Origin: Lachnospiraceae bacterium
GTDB lineage: Bacteria > Bacillota > Clostridia > Lachnospirales > Lachnospiraceae
Direction of reading: 5' to 3'
Assembly: GCA_015258065.1 (NCBI GenBank)
Contig: JABZIZ010000019.1
Location: 1 to 43,995, forward strand
DNA length: 43,995 nucleotides
The position numbers and the translations under genes were made by a program. Under the pieces are notes generated by a model. That model was given only the letters and a program-made list of their open reading frames with translations, did no database searches and had not been told where the DNA came from. This document shows positions 32,443-41,510 of this stretch, in pieces. Position 1 is the stretch's first letter, and each line of letters begins with the position of its first letter.

Positions 32443-33348
32443 CTAAAATTCCAGTTCTTTATCCTGTAAGAGTTTGTTACAGATGGTGAAAATCACCACC
32501 ACACAGATACTGAGCATGACGCCAACTGCCGCACCGATGCCTGCATTGCGCTCGGTGACGCTGTTTCCGGCACCGAAAATCTGCATATACATGTAAACCA
32601 TGGGGGTAATCGTCTGTGTATCCGCGGTTACCGTGGAAAAGAGCTGCGACCAGACAAAGAAGCCGACGCTGGAAACCGACCACATGGTAATATTCGTTTG
32701 AAACATTCCTTTTAACAGGGGAAGCGTGATGTGATAGAACTGCCCGATCCGGTTCGCACCGTCCAGCGTGGCGGCTTCAAAATAGTCGCTGCTGATGCGC
32801 TCGATGCCGCTGCAAAAGATCAGCATGTGATAGCCGACCATACCGAAGCAGTAGGCGATGAGGAGGGCCGTGAACTTATGCTCATTGCTCAGCCACTGCA
32901 TGGAGGCAAGTCCCGGCAGATGCAGGAAGGTAAAGACCGTCTTTAACAGACCGAACTTGGGGCTGTAAACATATTGGAGCCACATGGTGGCAAGCGCAAC
33001 CGCAGAAACGATATTCGGCAGGTAGATCATTGCCCGGAAAAAGCTTTTGCCCCTGATGCCGGAGGTGATGATGACGGCGAAGAGAAGGGCAAGCGACAGG
33101 ACGATCAGGCCGCCGAAGAACCAGATGCGAAAGAGATTCCACATGGAAATGCGGAACAGGGTCGTATGAAAGAGCTTGGTGTAATTGGCAAGCCCTACAA
33201 ACTGCCATTTGGAGATCCCGTCGGTGACGCCTTCGATTTTGAAAAAACTCATGGCAAGCGTGCGTAGAATCGGGTAGAGAAAGATCAGAACGAAGAGGAT
33301 CGCTGCCGGACTTACAAAGGCGATCAGCATGGCGGAATTTTTTTTCAC
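32443..33348 (-). CDS. Carbohydrate ABC transporter permease, MalF type
   Basis: 301 residues from GTG 33348, chosen because a perfect AGGAGG lies 6 bases before it (33355-33360 on the minus strand); an ATG upstream at 33405 would place that site inside the gene. Six membrane helices, and the EAA loop (YFEAATLDGANRIGQFYHITLP). It is the partner of the MalG-type permease that follows. A terminator lies between it and the binding-protein gene. Confidence 0.93.
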   Translation of the reverse strand: MKKNSAMLIAFVSPAAILFVLIFLYPILRTLAMSFFKIEGVTDGISKWQFVGLANYTKLFHTTLFRISMWNLFRIWFFGGLIVLSLALLFAVIITSGIRGKSFFRAMIYLPNIVSAVALATMWLQYVYSPKFGLLKTVFTFLHLPGLASMQWLSNEHKFTALLIAYCFGMVGYHMLIFCSGIERISSDYFEAATLDGANRIGQFYHITLPLLKGMFQTNITMWSVSSVGFFVWSQLFSTVTADTQTITPMVYMYMQIFGAGNSVTERNAGIGAAVGVMLSICVVVIFTICNKLLQDKELEF

Positions 33349-33448
33349 AACAAACCTCCTGGGGAAATTCATAGCCGTTCCTGATAGGGGAAAGATAGGC
33401 CTCATCAGAAGATGATAGCAGAAATTTGGATTCGGTAAAAGAGCGATT

Positions 33449-33577
33449 CTCCTGCGATAGGGAAAAAGTTGAAAAACAGTCGGTAGGGGACGGAAAAAGG
33501 GGTCTCTTGTGATGGGAAAAGAGTTGGAAAACGTCCAATCGGGGGGAGGGATCCCCTGTGTGAGGGAACAGAAAAAA
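33449..33577. repeat. Degenerate direct repeats before the permease genes
   Basis: Similar segments begin near 33449, 33504 and 33553 (form CTCYTGYGATRGGGAAAA), spaced by 55 and about 49 bases. The copies are diverged. They lie between the terminator after the binding-protein gene and the MalF-type gene. Confidence 0.4.
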
Positions 33578-33614
33578 GGAAGCGGCTCCCGGATGAGAAG
33601 CCGCTTCCTGCAAA
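33572..33614 (-). terminator. Intrinsic terminator after the binding-protein gene
   Basis: On the minus strand a 10-bp stem (arms 33599-33608 and 33578-33587, GGAAGCGGCT) is followed by a run of six T residues (33572-33577). It lies right after the binding-protein stop codon at 33619, so most transcripts would stop there, leaving less permease and kinase mRNA. Confidence 0.88.
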
Positions 33615-33618
33615 AAAC

Positions 33619-34923
33619 TTACTTCTTCAAATTGGCAACGAACTCTTCCGCACTGATGCTTCCGCCGCAGAGCTTCATGAAGTTTTCCTTCAGGATCGGT
33701 GTCATGTCGACATTATCCTCTGCAGAGGCAGCCCAGGGATAACGGATTTTCAGCTCTTCCATGACTGGCTTGACGCTGGCAAGCTGTTTCGGCCATTCCT
33801 TGTTTTCGGAGTCTGCCGGGATGCCGAGAGATTCCTGAGAAAGCTTCTCGTCATATTTGCCCTTGGTGAAGTACTGGATCAGCTTGAACGCATCGTCTGC
33901 CTTCTTGGAATTCTTGTTGATGGCAAAAACCTGTGCGCCGTAGTTGGAGGCATCGGTGCCGTCCTTGCCGTTCGGAACGGCGGGGTAGCTGAAGCAGCCC
34001 CAGTCAAAGTCTTCGCCTGTAATATCCTTGACTTCGTTCGGAAGCCAAGAGCCGTTCAGGTACATCGCAGCTGTTCCCAGTGCCAGTTCCTGATTCTGAC
34101 CGGCAGGCCAGACGTTCGAGGCGATCTGCTCCGAGAAGTATCCCTTTTTGGCAAAGTCCTCATAAGCCTTGGCAACCGCAAGCACCGACGGATCGTCCCA
34201 CTTGCCTTCTTTTACAATCTCGGAGGCCTTCTCATAGCCGTTGATACGGGAGAGGTGGTAGCCGAAATTGCTGAGGATGTAGGCGTCGTCACTGGTGATC
34301 GGGGTGAATCCCGCCTTTTTGATCTTGGCACAGGCGGCATCCAGTTCCTCCCAAGTCTTGGGGACATCGGTCACGCCCGCCTTCTTGAAGATTTCCTTAT
34401 TGTAGAACATGGCAAAGACGTTCGGCTGATACGGAATGGACTTTAAGGTGCCGCCACCGGCTTCTCTACAAGCGGCGATCAGTCCGGCATTTGCTGTTTT
34501 CTCATAGTCGCTCTTCTTTGCAAGGTCTTCCAGGTCAAGGAGATAATCTCCCCAGGTCTTGTTCACGCGGTCGATATCCTCGTCAAAGAGATCGATGTTG
34601 GTTCCCGCATCCAGTGCCGGCTGCAAACCTTCGCGGATACCGGTTCTGCCCTTGAATTCCACGTCCACGGGAATGCCGGTTTCCTTGGAAAAAGCCTCCG
34701 CCGCTTCCTTGATGACCTTGCCCTGCGGTTCCGTGGCTTCCCACATGGACCAGTAAACCAGTCCGTCTGCAGGGGTGTCGGTTTGCCCGGCGGCAGTGGT
34801 CGATGCGGCCTCCTGCGGGGTGCTTCCCGCGCTGGTGCTCGTGGCTGCATTTCCGCCGCAGCCAAGGAGCGTTAGCCCGGAAAGAAGGGCAATCGCAGTG
34901 GTTGTTACTACTCTTTTTTTCAT
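33619..34923 (-). CDS. Extracellular sugar-binding lipoprotein of an ABC importer
   Basis: 435 residues from ATG 34923, with GGGAGG 5 bases upstream. A signal peptide ends in the lipobox LLGC (Cys at about 22), followed by a Ser/Thr/Ala linker. The mature part is a family-1 solute-binding protein: VYWSMWEATEPQGKVI, ETGIPVDVEF, FAMFYNKEIFKKAGV, PKTWEEL and GTAAMYLNGSW. It delivers sugar to the two permeases downstream. With nahK at the end of the same gene set, a HexNAc-containing sugar is the likely ligand; that is inference. Confidence 0.93.
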   Translation of the reverse strand: MKKRVVTTTAIALLSGLTLLGCGGNAATSTSAGSTPQEAASTTAAGQTDTPADGLVYWSMWEATEPQGKVIKEAAEAFSKETGIPVDVEFKGRTGIREGLQPALDAGTNIDLFDEDIDRVNKTWGDYLLDLEDLAKKSDYEKTANAGLIAACREAGGGTLKSIPYQPNVFAMFYNKEIFKKAGVTDVPKTWEELDAACAKIKKAGFTPITSDDAYILSNFGYHLSRINGYEKASEIVKEGKWDDPSVLAVAKAYEDFAKKGYFSEQIASNVWPAGQNQELALGTAAMYLNGSWLPNEVKDITGEDFDWGCFSYPAVPNGKDGTDASNYGAQVFAINKNSKKADDAFKLIQYFTKGKYDEKLSQESLGIPADSENKEWPKQLASVKPVMEELKIRYPWAASAEDNVDMTPILKENFMKLCGGSISAEEFVANLKK

Positions 34924-35240
34924 ACTTACCTCCCAAAGTGGTCCTCGCCATTGTGGAATCTGTCCAAATGCGAGGGGTGATATAAGAAAATTATAGAGGA
35001 AAAGGGCGGGGGTGACAACCGGAAAAAGGGAAGGGGGCTTGAACAGAATGAACAATTTCGTGATGACAAATTTATGGAAATTGCGAAGTGTTCCGGATGG
35101 TAAAAAGTGATAAATTGTAATTGTCCAGTGAACAAAACGTGAAGGACAAAATCTTCCAAGGGAGGGTTTTGTCCTTTTTTAATTGTTTAAATTGATTAAC
35201 TGATCAAAAATCATCCATGGAAAGCGGGGATGTAGAGGAT
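34924..35240. other. 317-base divergent gap: two promoters expected, leader on the plus strand
   Basis: The gap separates the minus-strand binding-protein gene from the plus-strand nucleoside-hydrolase-like gene. Its right part holds a plus-strand terminator and an overlapping alternative hairpin (separate entry). I see no convincing promoter hexamer pair on either strand and no coding frame with a ribosome binding site. Base composition becomes more AT-rich through this gap. Confidence 0.6.
35121..35180 (+). promoter_or_regulatory. Leader with terminator and mutually exclusive hairpin (candidate attenuator)
   Basis: AAGGACAAAA (35142-35151) pairs with TTTTGTCCTT (35167-35176), the last T residues running to 35180 (TTTTTT): a plus-strand intrinsic terminator. 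No plus-strand gene precedes it, so it can only act on the leader of the downstream operon. GGACAA (35144-35149) can instead pair with TTGTCC at 35121-35126, which would break the terminator. This is the layout of a transcription attenuator. A GlpP antiterminator gene lies at the far end of the same locus and is the natural candidate regulator; that link is inference. Confidence 0.6.
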
Positions 35241-36179
35241 ATGACGATAACAGAGCAGATGGAATTTCAAAAGAATACAAAGACCAAGGTGGACGTTATT
35301 CTTGACACGGATGCATACAACGAGATTGATGATCTCTTTGCCATTGCATATATGATTTTATCTCAGGAAAGGATGAATATAAAGGGAATCTTGGCAGCTC
35401 CGTTTTATAGTCCTAGATCCTTGGGGAGGATAAGGCAGAACCATTCTCCGAAGGAGGGAATGCTTCAAAGCCATCGACAGATTTTAGAATTGCTGCAAGT
35501 GATGGGAAGAGAAGATCTTTTTTCTTTGGTGAGAAAAGGATCAGATCATTTTATGAAGGATGAAACGCTTCCTGTGTATTCGGAAGCAGCGCAGACGCTT
35601 GTAGAGGTGGCTAATGCGCATTCAGCGGAAAATCCGTTGTATGTGATTGGGATTGCAGCTATTACGGATATTGCCTCTGCGTTATTGATAGAACCTGCAA
35701 TCAAGGATAAGGTGGTTATCGTTTGGTTGGGGGGTGACGCATATAAATATGGTCGTTTTGACGATTTCAATGCAATCCAAGACATAGCAGCGGTACGAAC
35801 AGTTTTCGAGAGTGGAGCACCTATTGTACAGCTCCCATGTAAAGGAGTCGTTTCTGAATTTGTAGCGTCAGAGAAGGAAATACATCAGAATTTATTTGGG
35901 AAAAATCGCCTTTGTAATTACTTATTAGAGGTGACGATGGATTTCATGAGGAAAAAGGAACAGACCCATAGTTGGGTCAAGGTCCTTTGGGATGTGACTG
36001 CTGTAGCATGGCTACAAACAGAAAAATACATGGATGCACGTCAAGAATTAAAGCCGCACCTAGGGTATGACCGTACCTATTCCACCCAAAATTCAAATGG
36101 TTTTATCAACTATATTTACCATATCCATTGTGATGAGCTAATGGATGATCTATGGAGGCGGTTAGAAAAAGCAACGTAA
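35241..36179 (+). CDS. Nucleoside-hydrolase-like protein
   Basis: 312 residues from ATG 35241; 35217 and 35259 are also in frame and none has an ideal binding site. The metal-site motif of the family, DTD-x-x-x-x-x-DD, is present near the N-terminus (D22, D24, D30, D31, as DTDAYNEIDD), although the usual DTDPGxDD is altered. Further family features are NPLYVIGIAAITDIA and WLGGDAY. Nucleoside hydrolases cut the N-glycosidic bond of ribonucleosides, but this divergent branch beside a sugar-type ABC importer may act on another N- or O-riboside. It is the first gene of a four-gene plus-strand set behind a leader terminator. Confidence 0.82.
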   Translation: MTITEQMEFQKNTKTKVDVILDTDAYNEIDDLFAIAYMILSQERMNIKGILAAPFYSPRSLGRIRQNHSPKEGMLQSHRQILELLQVMGREDLFSLVRKGSDHFMKDETLPVYSEAAQTLVEVANAHSAENPLYVIGIAAITDIASALLIEPAIKDKVVIVWLGGDAYKYGRFDDFNAIQDIAAVRTVFESGAPIVQLPCKGVVSEFVASEKEIHQNLFGKNRLCNYLLEVTMDFMRKKEQTHSWVKVLWDVTAVAWLQTEKYMDARQELKPHLGYDRTYSTQNSNGFINYIYHIHCDELMDDLWRRLEKAT

Positions 36180-36203
36180 AATGTTGAAGGAGGAATCATA
36201 TCT

Positions 36204-37550
36204 ATGAAAAAGAGGAAAATGTTAGCGCTGTTGGCAACTGGGATTATGTGCTTTGCTACAGCATGTGGAGGATTTGCACCACCAGCTGAGGAGGGAAATT
36301 CAGAGGCCCATCGGTCAGAGGAAAGTAGTGGGGGAAATCAGTCGAATGAAGTCACCATCCATCTGATGATGAGCAATTCACAAGAAATCGGTGTGAGTGC
36401 AGCGGTGGAAGCATTTAATAAAGCTTATAAGGGAAAAATCAAATGCGATGCCGATTATGTTGCCTTTAACGACGTTTTTGAGACCTTAGAAGTATTGATG
36501 AGCAATAAATCCTCAGAATATGATATTTTTGCGGCAGACGGCCCTAATGTAGCCGCTTACGTGAAGAGAGGGTATTTGCAGCCATTAGATCAGTGGTTCA
36601 GTAAAAAAGACATTGGAGAATTCAGCGAAGCGATGCAAACAGAAGCCATATACGATGGGAAATTTTATGGAGCTCCCATGGGGAATTCTTCAACCGTCAT
36701 GTACTATAATAAGGCGCTTTTAGAGCAGGCAGGAATTCAGATTGATTTTGATTCGATTGCCCCGGATCATCGGCTGACTTGGGAGCAAATTGTAGAATAC
36801 GGCAAAGAAGCAAAGAAAAAGCTCGATCCCGATGGACAGAAGGGAATCTATGGGGTTGAATTTCAGCAGGTAGGCAGGGTGTATCAAATGAATATCTTAC
36901 CCAATTCCCTAGGTGGAGAGCAGATCAGTAAGGACGGCTTAAGCGTAGACGGTGTCATTAACACGGAGCCGTGGCTGGACGCTCTGAAGTTTTATCAAGA
37001 TGAAGTAAAGGAAGGGCTTTTTACTAGAGGGATATCTGCGGACGACACAAGTAGCTATTTCATGTCGGGGAAAATTCTTTTCTATATCGGAACAACAGCA
37101 CTGCCAGCTGCATTTGAAAAAAATGGGTTTAAGGATTGGGGATATACCTATATTCCGTGTTTTAAAGGACATGAGAATGAGGTAAAAACCGCCTGCGGTA
37201 GCTGGACAATCGGAATGAATGCCTATTCCGAGCATCAGAAGGAAGCTGCTGAGTTTATCCGGTATTTGACGATGGGAGACGGAGCAGATGTATATATAAA
37301 TGCATCGGGAATGGTTCCGGCGCTAACAAGACAGTTTACAAAGGATTTGATTGCTTCCAAACCATACATGGAGGTGGCGCAATATGAGGTGACACATACG
37401 GCACTCGTGAGAGCAATCACGCCGGGATTTAATGAATATGCTACGTCTATGAATGCGATGTGGGATAACATTCGCAATGGAGCCGATATAAAAAAATCTG
37501 TCGATACTTGTATTGATGAGCTCAATACGGCATTCCAGGAATATAAATAG
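36204..37550 (+). CDS. Extracellular solute-binding lipoprotein of an ABC importer
   Basis: 448 residues with AAGGAGG upstream. The signal peptide is followed by Cys21 (ATAC), a fair lipobox, then an acidic/Ser linker. Family-1 solute-binding features are seen: VEAFNKAYKGKI, YDIFAADGPNVAAYVKRGYLQPLDQW, GNSSTVMYYNKALLEQAGI and ACGSWTIGMNAYS. It binds the substrate for the two permeases downstream. The substrate is unknown; the company of a nucleoside-hydrolase-like protein and GlpP suggests a riboside or a glycerol-phosphate-type compound. Confidence 0.9.
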   Translation: MKKRKMLALLATGIMCFATACGGFAPPAEEGNSEAHRSEESSGGNQSNEVTIHLMMSNSQEIGVSAAVEAFNKAYKGKIKCDADYVAFNDVFETLEVLMSNKSSEYDIFAADGPNVAAYVKRGYLQPLDQWFSKKDIGEFSEAMQTEAIYDGKFYGAPMGNSSTVMYYNKALLEQAGIQIDFDSIAPDHRLTWEQIVEYGKEAKKKLDPDGQKGIYGVEFQQVGRVYQMNILPNSLGGEQISKDGLSVDGVINTEPWLDALKFYQDEVKEGLFTRGISADDTSSYFMSGKILFYIGTTALPAAFEKNGFKDWGYTYIPCFKGHENEVKTACGSWTIGMNAYSEHQKEAAEFIRYLTMGDGADVYINASGMVPALTRQFTKDLIASKPYMEVAQYEVTHTALVRAITPGFNEYATSMNAMWDNIRNGADIKKSVDTCIDELNTAFQEYK

Positions 37551-37589
37551 CGGGTGCGGTTTGTGTTGAGAGTGAGCAATATTTAACGG

Positions 37590-38549
37590 ATGAAAATGGA
37601 TAGGAAGGCGTGGAGAAGCCAATACCACGCCTTCCAGGTTAAGAGCGAGGAAGATGTAGTGCAAATAAAGACAGCTTCGCAAAGAAACGGGCTTAATCAA
37701 ATGCTTCGTTGGAAGAACATACTTCCTTATTGCATGTTGGCTCCAGCCCTTTTTGTCATTATTATTTTTAAAATCATACCCATTATCTCAGTCGTGCTCT
37801 GGTCATTCGTTCGCGATGGGAATTTCTCAACGAAAACCTATGTAATCCTATTTCAGGACAAAACGTTTTGGAATTCATTGGGAACGACATTGAAGATGAA
37901 TTTGGTCATGATACCGATGCAGGTGATTCTGTCATTTATCCTGGCGCTGATTGTCAATATGCAATTAAAGGGGATTGCCATATTTCGGACCATTTTTTAT
38001 CTTCCGGTTACCATGGCGATTTCGGTTGCATCCATTACATGGGACATGATGGCAAATTACAATAGTGGCGTTTTTAATAGCATTCTCAGCTTCGTGGGAA
38101 TAGATAAGCAAGGATTGTTTACAGATGCCAGACAGGCGCTCTGGTGTATTGTCTTGATGGCTACATGGAAAGGATGTGGCTATTGGATGATGTATTTTCT
38201 AGCAGGGCTGAAAGGAATTGACACGGAGATATATGAGTCAGCTAAGCTGGACGGAGCCGGATTTTTCACCATGCTTTTCAAAGTCACCCTACCACTGTTA
38301 AAAAATGTACTCCTGTTTGTTGCGGTTGCAAATACGTCTGCCAACATGCTCTTATTTGCACCGATGCAACTGATCACAGAGGGAGGTCCACAGAACAGTA
38401 CGAATGTTCTTATGTATGAAATATATAAATCGGCCTTTCGGAGCGGCAATGCTGCAAGGGCTGGAGCACTTACAACGATCCTTTTGATCATTGTGCTGGT
38501 GATTGTTGTAACGCAATTTTTAATGCTAAATTCGGAAAATCATTCCTGA
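37590..38549 (+). CDS. ABC transporter permease, MalF/UgpA type
   Basis: 319 residues with six membrane helices and the EAA loop (YESAKLDGAGFFTMLFKVTLP). The N-terminal 40 residues are cytoplasmic and charged. No clear ribosome binding site is seen before ATG 37590, so the true start could be further inside. It is followed by its MalG-type partner. No ATPase gene accompanies the pair. Confidence 0.9.
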   Translation: MKMDRKAWRSQYHAFQVKSEEDVVQIKTASQRNGLNQMLRWKNILPYCMLAPALFVIIIFKIIPIISVVLWSFVRDGNFSTKTYVILFQDKTFWNSLGTTLKMNLVMIPMQVILSFILALIVNMQLKGIAIFRTIFYLPVTMAISVASITWDMMANYNSGVFNSILSFVGIDKQGLFTDARQALWCIVLMATWKGCGYWMMYFLAGLKGIDTEIYESAKLDGAGFFTMLFKVTLPLLKNVLLFVAVANTSANMLLFAPMQLITEGGPQNSTNVLMYEIYKSAFRSGNAARAGALTTILLIIVLVIVVTQFLMLNSENHS

Positions 38550-38569
38550 GACAAAGGAAATCAATCATT

Positions 38570-39415
38570 ATGAAGAGAATAAAAACAAGGCTCTTTTCTA
38601 TAACCGCATACCTAATATTGTCAGTGATAGCAGTAATTGCGATCTTCCCGATTCTGTATATTTTTCTTGCGGCCTTTCGTACGAATCAGGAATTTTTTGA
38701 GTATGCACTTCCATTTACATGGAAAACGCTCATTCCACAACAATGGACTGTGGATAATTTTCAGGCAATTTTTTCCGAGTTTCATTTTGGACGTTCCATT
38801 CTCAATACCTGTCTTGTTATTGCAGTGCTTCTTCCATTAAGCCTGATACTCTCTGCTCTTGGTGGCTTCACATTTGCATTTTTTGAGTTTCGTTTAAAAA
38901 AAGTGCTTTTTGCCATTTGCTTAATTTCATTTATGATCCCGACAGATGCAATTGCTATTCCGCTTTATAAAGAAGTTTCACAAATGAGGTTGATTAACAC
39001 TTACTGGGCATTAATTTTTCCTAGTGCGGCAAGTGGACTGGCGATGTTTTTATTTACGCAATTTTTTAAGGATATCCCTAAATCTATTCTGGAAGCAGGA
39101 AGAATTGATGGAGCAAATTGGCTACAGATATTTTTCGGCATTGTACTACCATTGTCTGTGCCAGTTTCTATTACGGCAGGACTCATGATTTTCATCAATG
39201 AATGGAATAATTTCTTTTGGCCTTTGCTTGCGGCAAGAAATGAAGAGGTAAGAACGATACAGGTTGCACTAGCATATTTTGAAGACGAAAACCAAGTTTA
39301 TTTCAGTTATATCTTTGCTGCCTCTGCCATATCAGCTCTTGTTCCGGTATGCCTGTTCCTACCGTTGCAAAAATATTTTGTACAAGGAATTACAAGTGGG
39401 GGCGTAAAAGGATGA
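38570..39415 (+). CDS. ABC transporter permease, MalG/UgpE type
   Basis: 281 residues with six membrane helices, the EAA-type loop (ILEAGRIDGANWLQIFFGIVLP) and the C-terminal GITSGGVKG typical of this permease group. It is the last gene of the four-gene plus-strand operon; glpP converges on it 11 bases downstream. Confidence 0.92.
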   Translation: MKRIKTRLFSITAYLILSVIAVIAIFPILYIFLAAFRTNQEFFEYALPFTWKTLIPQQWTVDNFQAIFSEFHFGRSILNTCLVIAVLLPLSLILSALGGFTFAFFEFRLKKVLFAICLISFMIPTDAIAIPLYKEVSQMRLINTYWALIFPSAASGLAMFLFTQFFKDIPKSILEAGRIDGANWLQIFFGIVLPLSVPVSITAGLMIFINEWNNFFWPLLAARNEEVRTIQVALAYFEDENQVYFSYIFAASAISALVPVCLFLPLQKYFVQGITSGGVKG

Positions 39416-39426
39416 GAGAATTAAAA

Positions 39427-39990
39427 TTAAAGATACCAGAGCTCAGGCAGTGAAGTGGAGATGGCAGTTGCACCACATGCAATGGCACTCTCAACGTCTT
39501 TCTTCCTATTGACAAATCCACCTACAATCAAAGGCTTATTTAAACCTTTGGCCATATATTTTGTCACACCGGGAATCACACCAGGGAGAATTTCAACCGC
39601 GTCTGCAGCACTGGAATCCAGTTGCTTTTTGATATTGGCTTGCGAAATTGCATCAAATACAAAGTATCGTTGAATACAGGCAAGATCAAGCGCATGCGCT
39701 CGTCGAACCTGATTGGATTTAGTGGTTACGATTCCATCTGCTGTTGTAAAATAGCGAACAAAATCGACAGCACCGTCTCTGGAAGATAAACCATCAATTA
39801 AATCAATATAAATGAAGGAGTGAATACGCCTAGATTGACAGTTGTTCACTATTTCGGGAATATCCTTTAGATTTCCGCACATAATGACAGCAATTTTCAC
39901 ATGGGACAGGATGAGGTCATCCACCTTGTCTTGTTCGCAAAGAGAGGCGATGACTGGAAATTGATTTAGTAAGTCAACGATAGATGGCAT
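39427..39990 (-). CDS. glpP: Glycerol-3-phosphate responsive antiterminator GlpP
   Basis: 187 residues from ATG 39990 (AAGGAC about 9 bases upstream), matching the normal GlpP length. Family features are seen: VIASLCEQDKVDD, HIDL-like SFIYIDLIDGLSSRDGAVDFVRYF, ADGIVTTKSNQVRRA, ILPGVIPGVTKY and IVGGFVNRKKDVESAIACGA. In Bacillus GlpP bound to glycerol-3-phosphate lets RNA polymerase pass a leader terminator of glp mRNAs. Here it is convergent with an ABC/nucleoside-hydrolase operon that itself starts with a leader terminator, so that operon is its probable target. No glpF, glpK or glpD is in the window. Confidence 0.9.
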   Translation of the reverse strand: MPSIVDLLNQFPVIASLCEQDKVDDLILSHVKIAVIMCGNLKDIPEIVNNCQSRRIHSFIYIDLIDGLSSRDGAVDFVRYFTTADGIVTTKSNQVRRAHALDLACIQRYFVFDAISQANIKKQLDSSAADAVEILPGVIPGVTKYMAKGLNKPLIVGGFVNRKKDVESAIACGATAISTSLPELWYL

Positions 39991-40103
39991 AGGATTATGT
40001 CCTTCTTTCTCGTTCCAATATCTTCCGTTCATGGAAATGCAGTCTGTCAATCATTCTAGGGCATTCTATTTTTATAATCAAGCATTTCAAGGGAGGTGAA
40101 TTT

Positions 40104-41510
40104 GTGAACATAATTGACAATGTGTTGCATTTGCAAAATAAATCCTCCACCTCAAGCGTGATTATACCAATTGCGGTCATGTTACTTGCAGGATTTGCAT
40201 TAACGCGGATAACGAAGAAGCTAAGGCTGCCTAATGTAACCGCATATATTTTGGCCGGAATGATCATAGGACCTTGTGGCTTCCATATAGTTGGTTATCC
40301 CATCATTAATAAAATGGACTTTATTGCGGATATAGCGCTTGCGTTTATCGCTTTTAGCACTGGAGAATTTTTTACATTTTCTGAGCTCAAAAAAAATGGA
40401 TGTAAGGTATTGATCATTACAATTTTTGAAGCCTCCATGGCCTCCGTGCTTGTATTTATATTGAGTTATTATCTGTTACACATGGATTTGAATTTTGCGC
40501 TTATCTTATCTGCGCTTGCATCTACAACCGCACCGGCGTCTACCGTTATGACGATACGGCAACTGGATGCTAAGGGCGATTTTGTGAACACATTGCTACA
40601 GGTGGTGGCCTTAGATGATGTATTTGGTTTAGTTGCATATAGTGTCGCAATTTCCGTAACAATGGCGAGAAAAATAGATCACTTGCACATGGGTAGCATG
40701 GTCTTTCCGATTATATATAATATCCTGGCTCTTTTACTTGGAATGGCCTTCGGGGGTTTGATGAGGGCCCTGATGCCGACAAATCGCTCCACAGATAATC
40801 GGTTGATTATCATGATTGCATTGCTTTTCGGCTTTTGTGGAATATGTGCATTATTCGACATTTCGCCGCTCCTGGGATGCATGTCTATGGGGGCTGTTTA
40901 TATGAATGTTACAGGGGATGATAAGCTATTTAAGCAACTCAATTACTTCAGCCCTCCGATTCTATTGCTTTTTTTTGTCCGCTCAGGTATGAATTTTAGA
41001 ATCAATGCTTTGTTTTTTTCAGGTGAGGAGGGAGCGCCACTCATCATAGTCGGAGTCTTATATTTTTTCGTTCGAATTCTAGGAAAGTACATAGGAGCCT
41101 ATTTGGGAGCTGCCTGCTCTGGAAAGTCGACGAAAATCAGGAATTATCTAGGACTTGCATTAATTCCCCAGGCTGGGGTTGCAATAGGGCTTTCCGCTTT
41201 GGGAGCCAGGATACTGGGAGGTGAAACGGGAAGTGCGTTGGAAACTGTGATCTTAGCTTCTAGTGTGCTGTATGAGCTCATTGGACCGGGGTGTGCCAAA
41301 CTAGCGCTTTATCTATCTGGCTCGTATACGCTGAAGCTAGAAGATTTAACAAGCGATATTAAGGAGAAAAGAGAGGAGCATAATGAGGTAGAACTCCTGA
41401 TTGCAAGAATTCAAGCAATCCAGAAAACACTTCCGAATCGGCGGGATCTTATTTCTGAAGAGGAAAAAGCATTTATGGAGGCAGCAGAGGAGCAGTGCAG
41501 AACGCGGTAA
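40104..41510 (+). CDS. Cation:proton antiporter (CPA2/KefB-type membrane domain)
   Basis: 468 residues from GTG 40104 with GGGAGG 7 bases upstream. About twelve membrane helices match the Na+/H+ exchanger fold: LRLPNVTAYILAGMIIGP, ALAFIAFSTGEFF, ASTTAPASTVMTIRQL followed by VVALDDVFGLVAYS (acidic transport site) and LALIPQAGVAIGLSALG. No TrkA-type nucleotide-binding domain follows, only a short charged tail. It exchanges K+ or Na+ for protons. A TATAAT at 40073-40078 may be its -10 box. It overlaps the next gene (mgtC-like) by 16 bases. Confidence 0.9.
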   Translation: MNIIDNVLHLQNKSSTSSVIIPIAVMLLAGFALTRITKKLRLPNVTAYILAGMIIGPCGFHIVGYPIINKMDFIADIALAFIAFSTGEFFTFSELKKNGCKVLIITIFEASMASVLVFILSYYLLHMDLNFALILSALASTTAPASTVMTIRQLDAKGDFVNTLLQVVALDDVFGLVAYSVAISVTMARKIDHLHMGSMVFPIIYNILALLLGMAFGGLMRALMPTNRSTDNRLIIMIALLFGFCGICALFDISPLLGCMSMGAVYMNVTGDDKLFKQLNYFSPPILLLFFVRSGMNFRINALFFSGEEGAPLIIVGVLYFFVRILGKYIGAYLGAACSGKSTKIRNYLGLALIPQAGVAIGLSALGARILGGETGSALETVILASSVLYELIGPGCAKLALYLSGSYTLKLEDLTSDIKEKREEHNEVELLIARIQAIQKTLPNRRDLISEEEKAFMEAAEEQCRTR

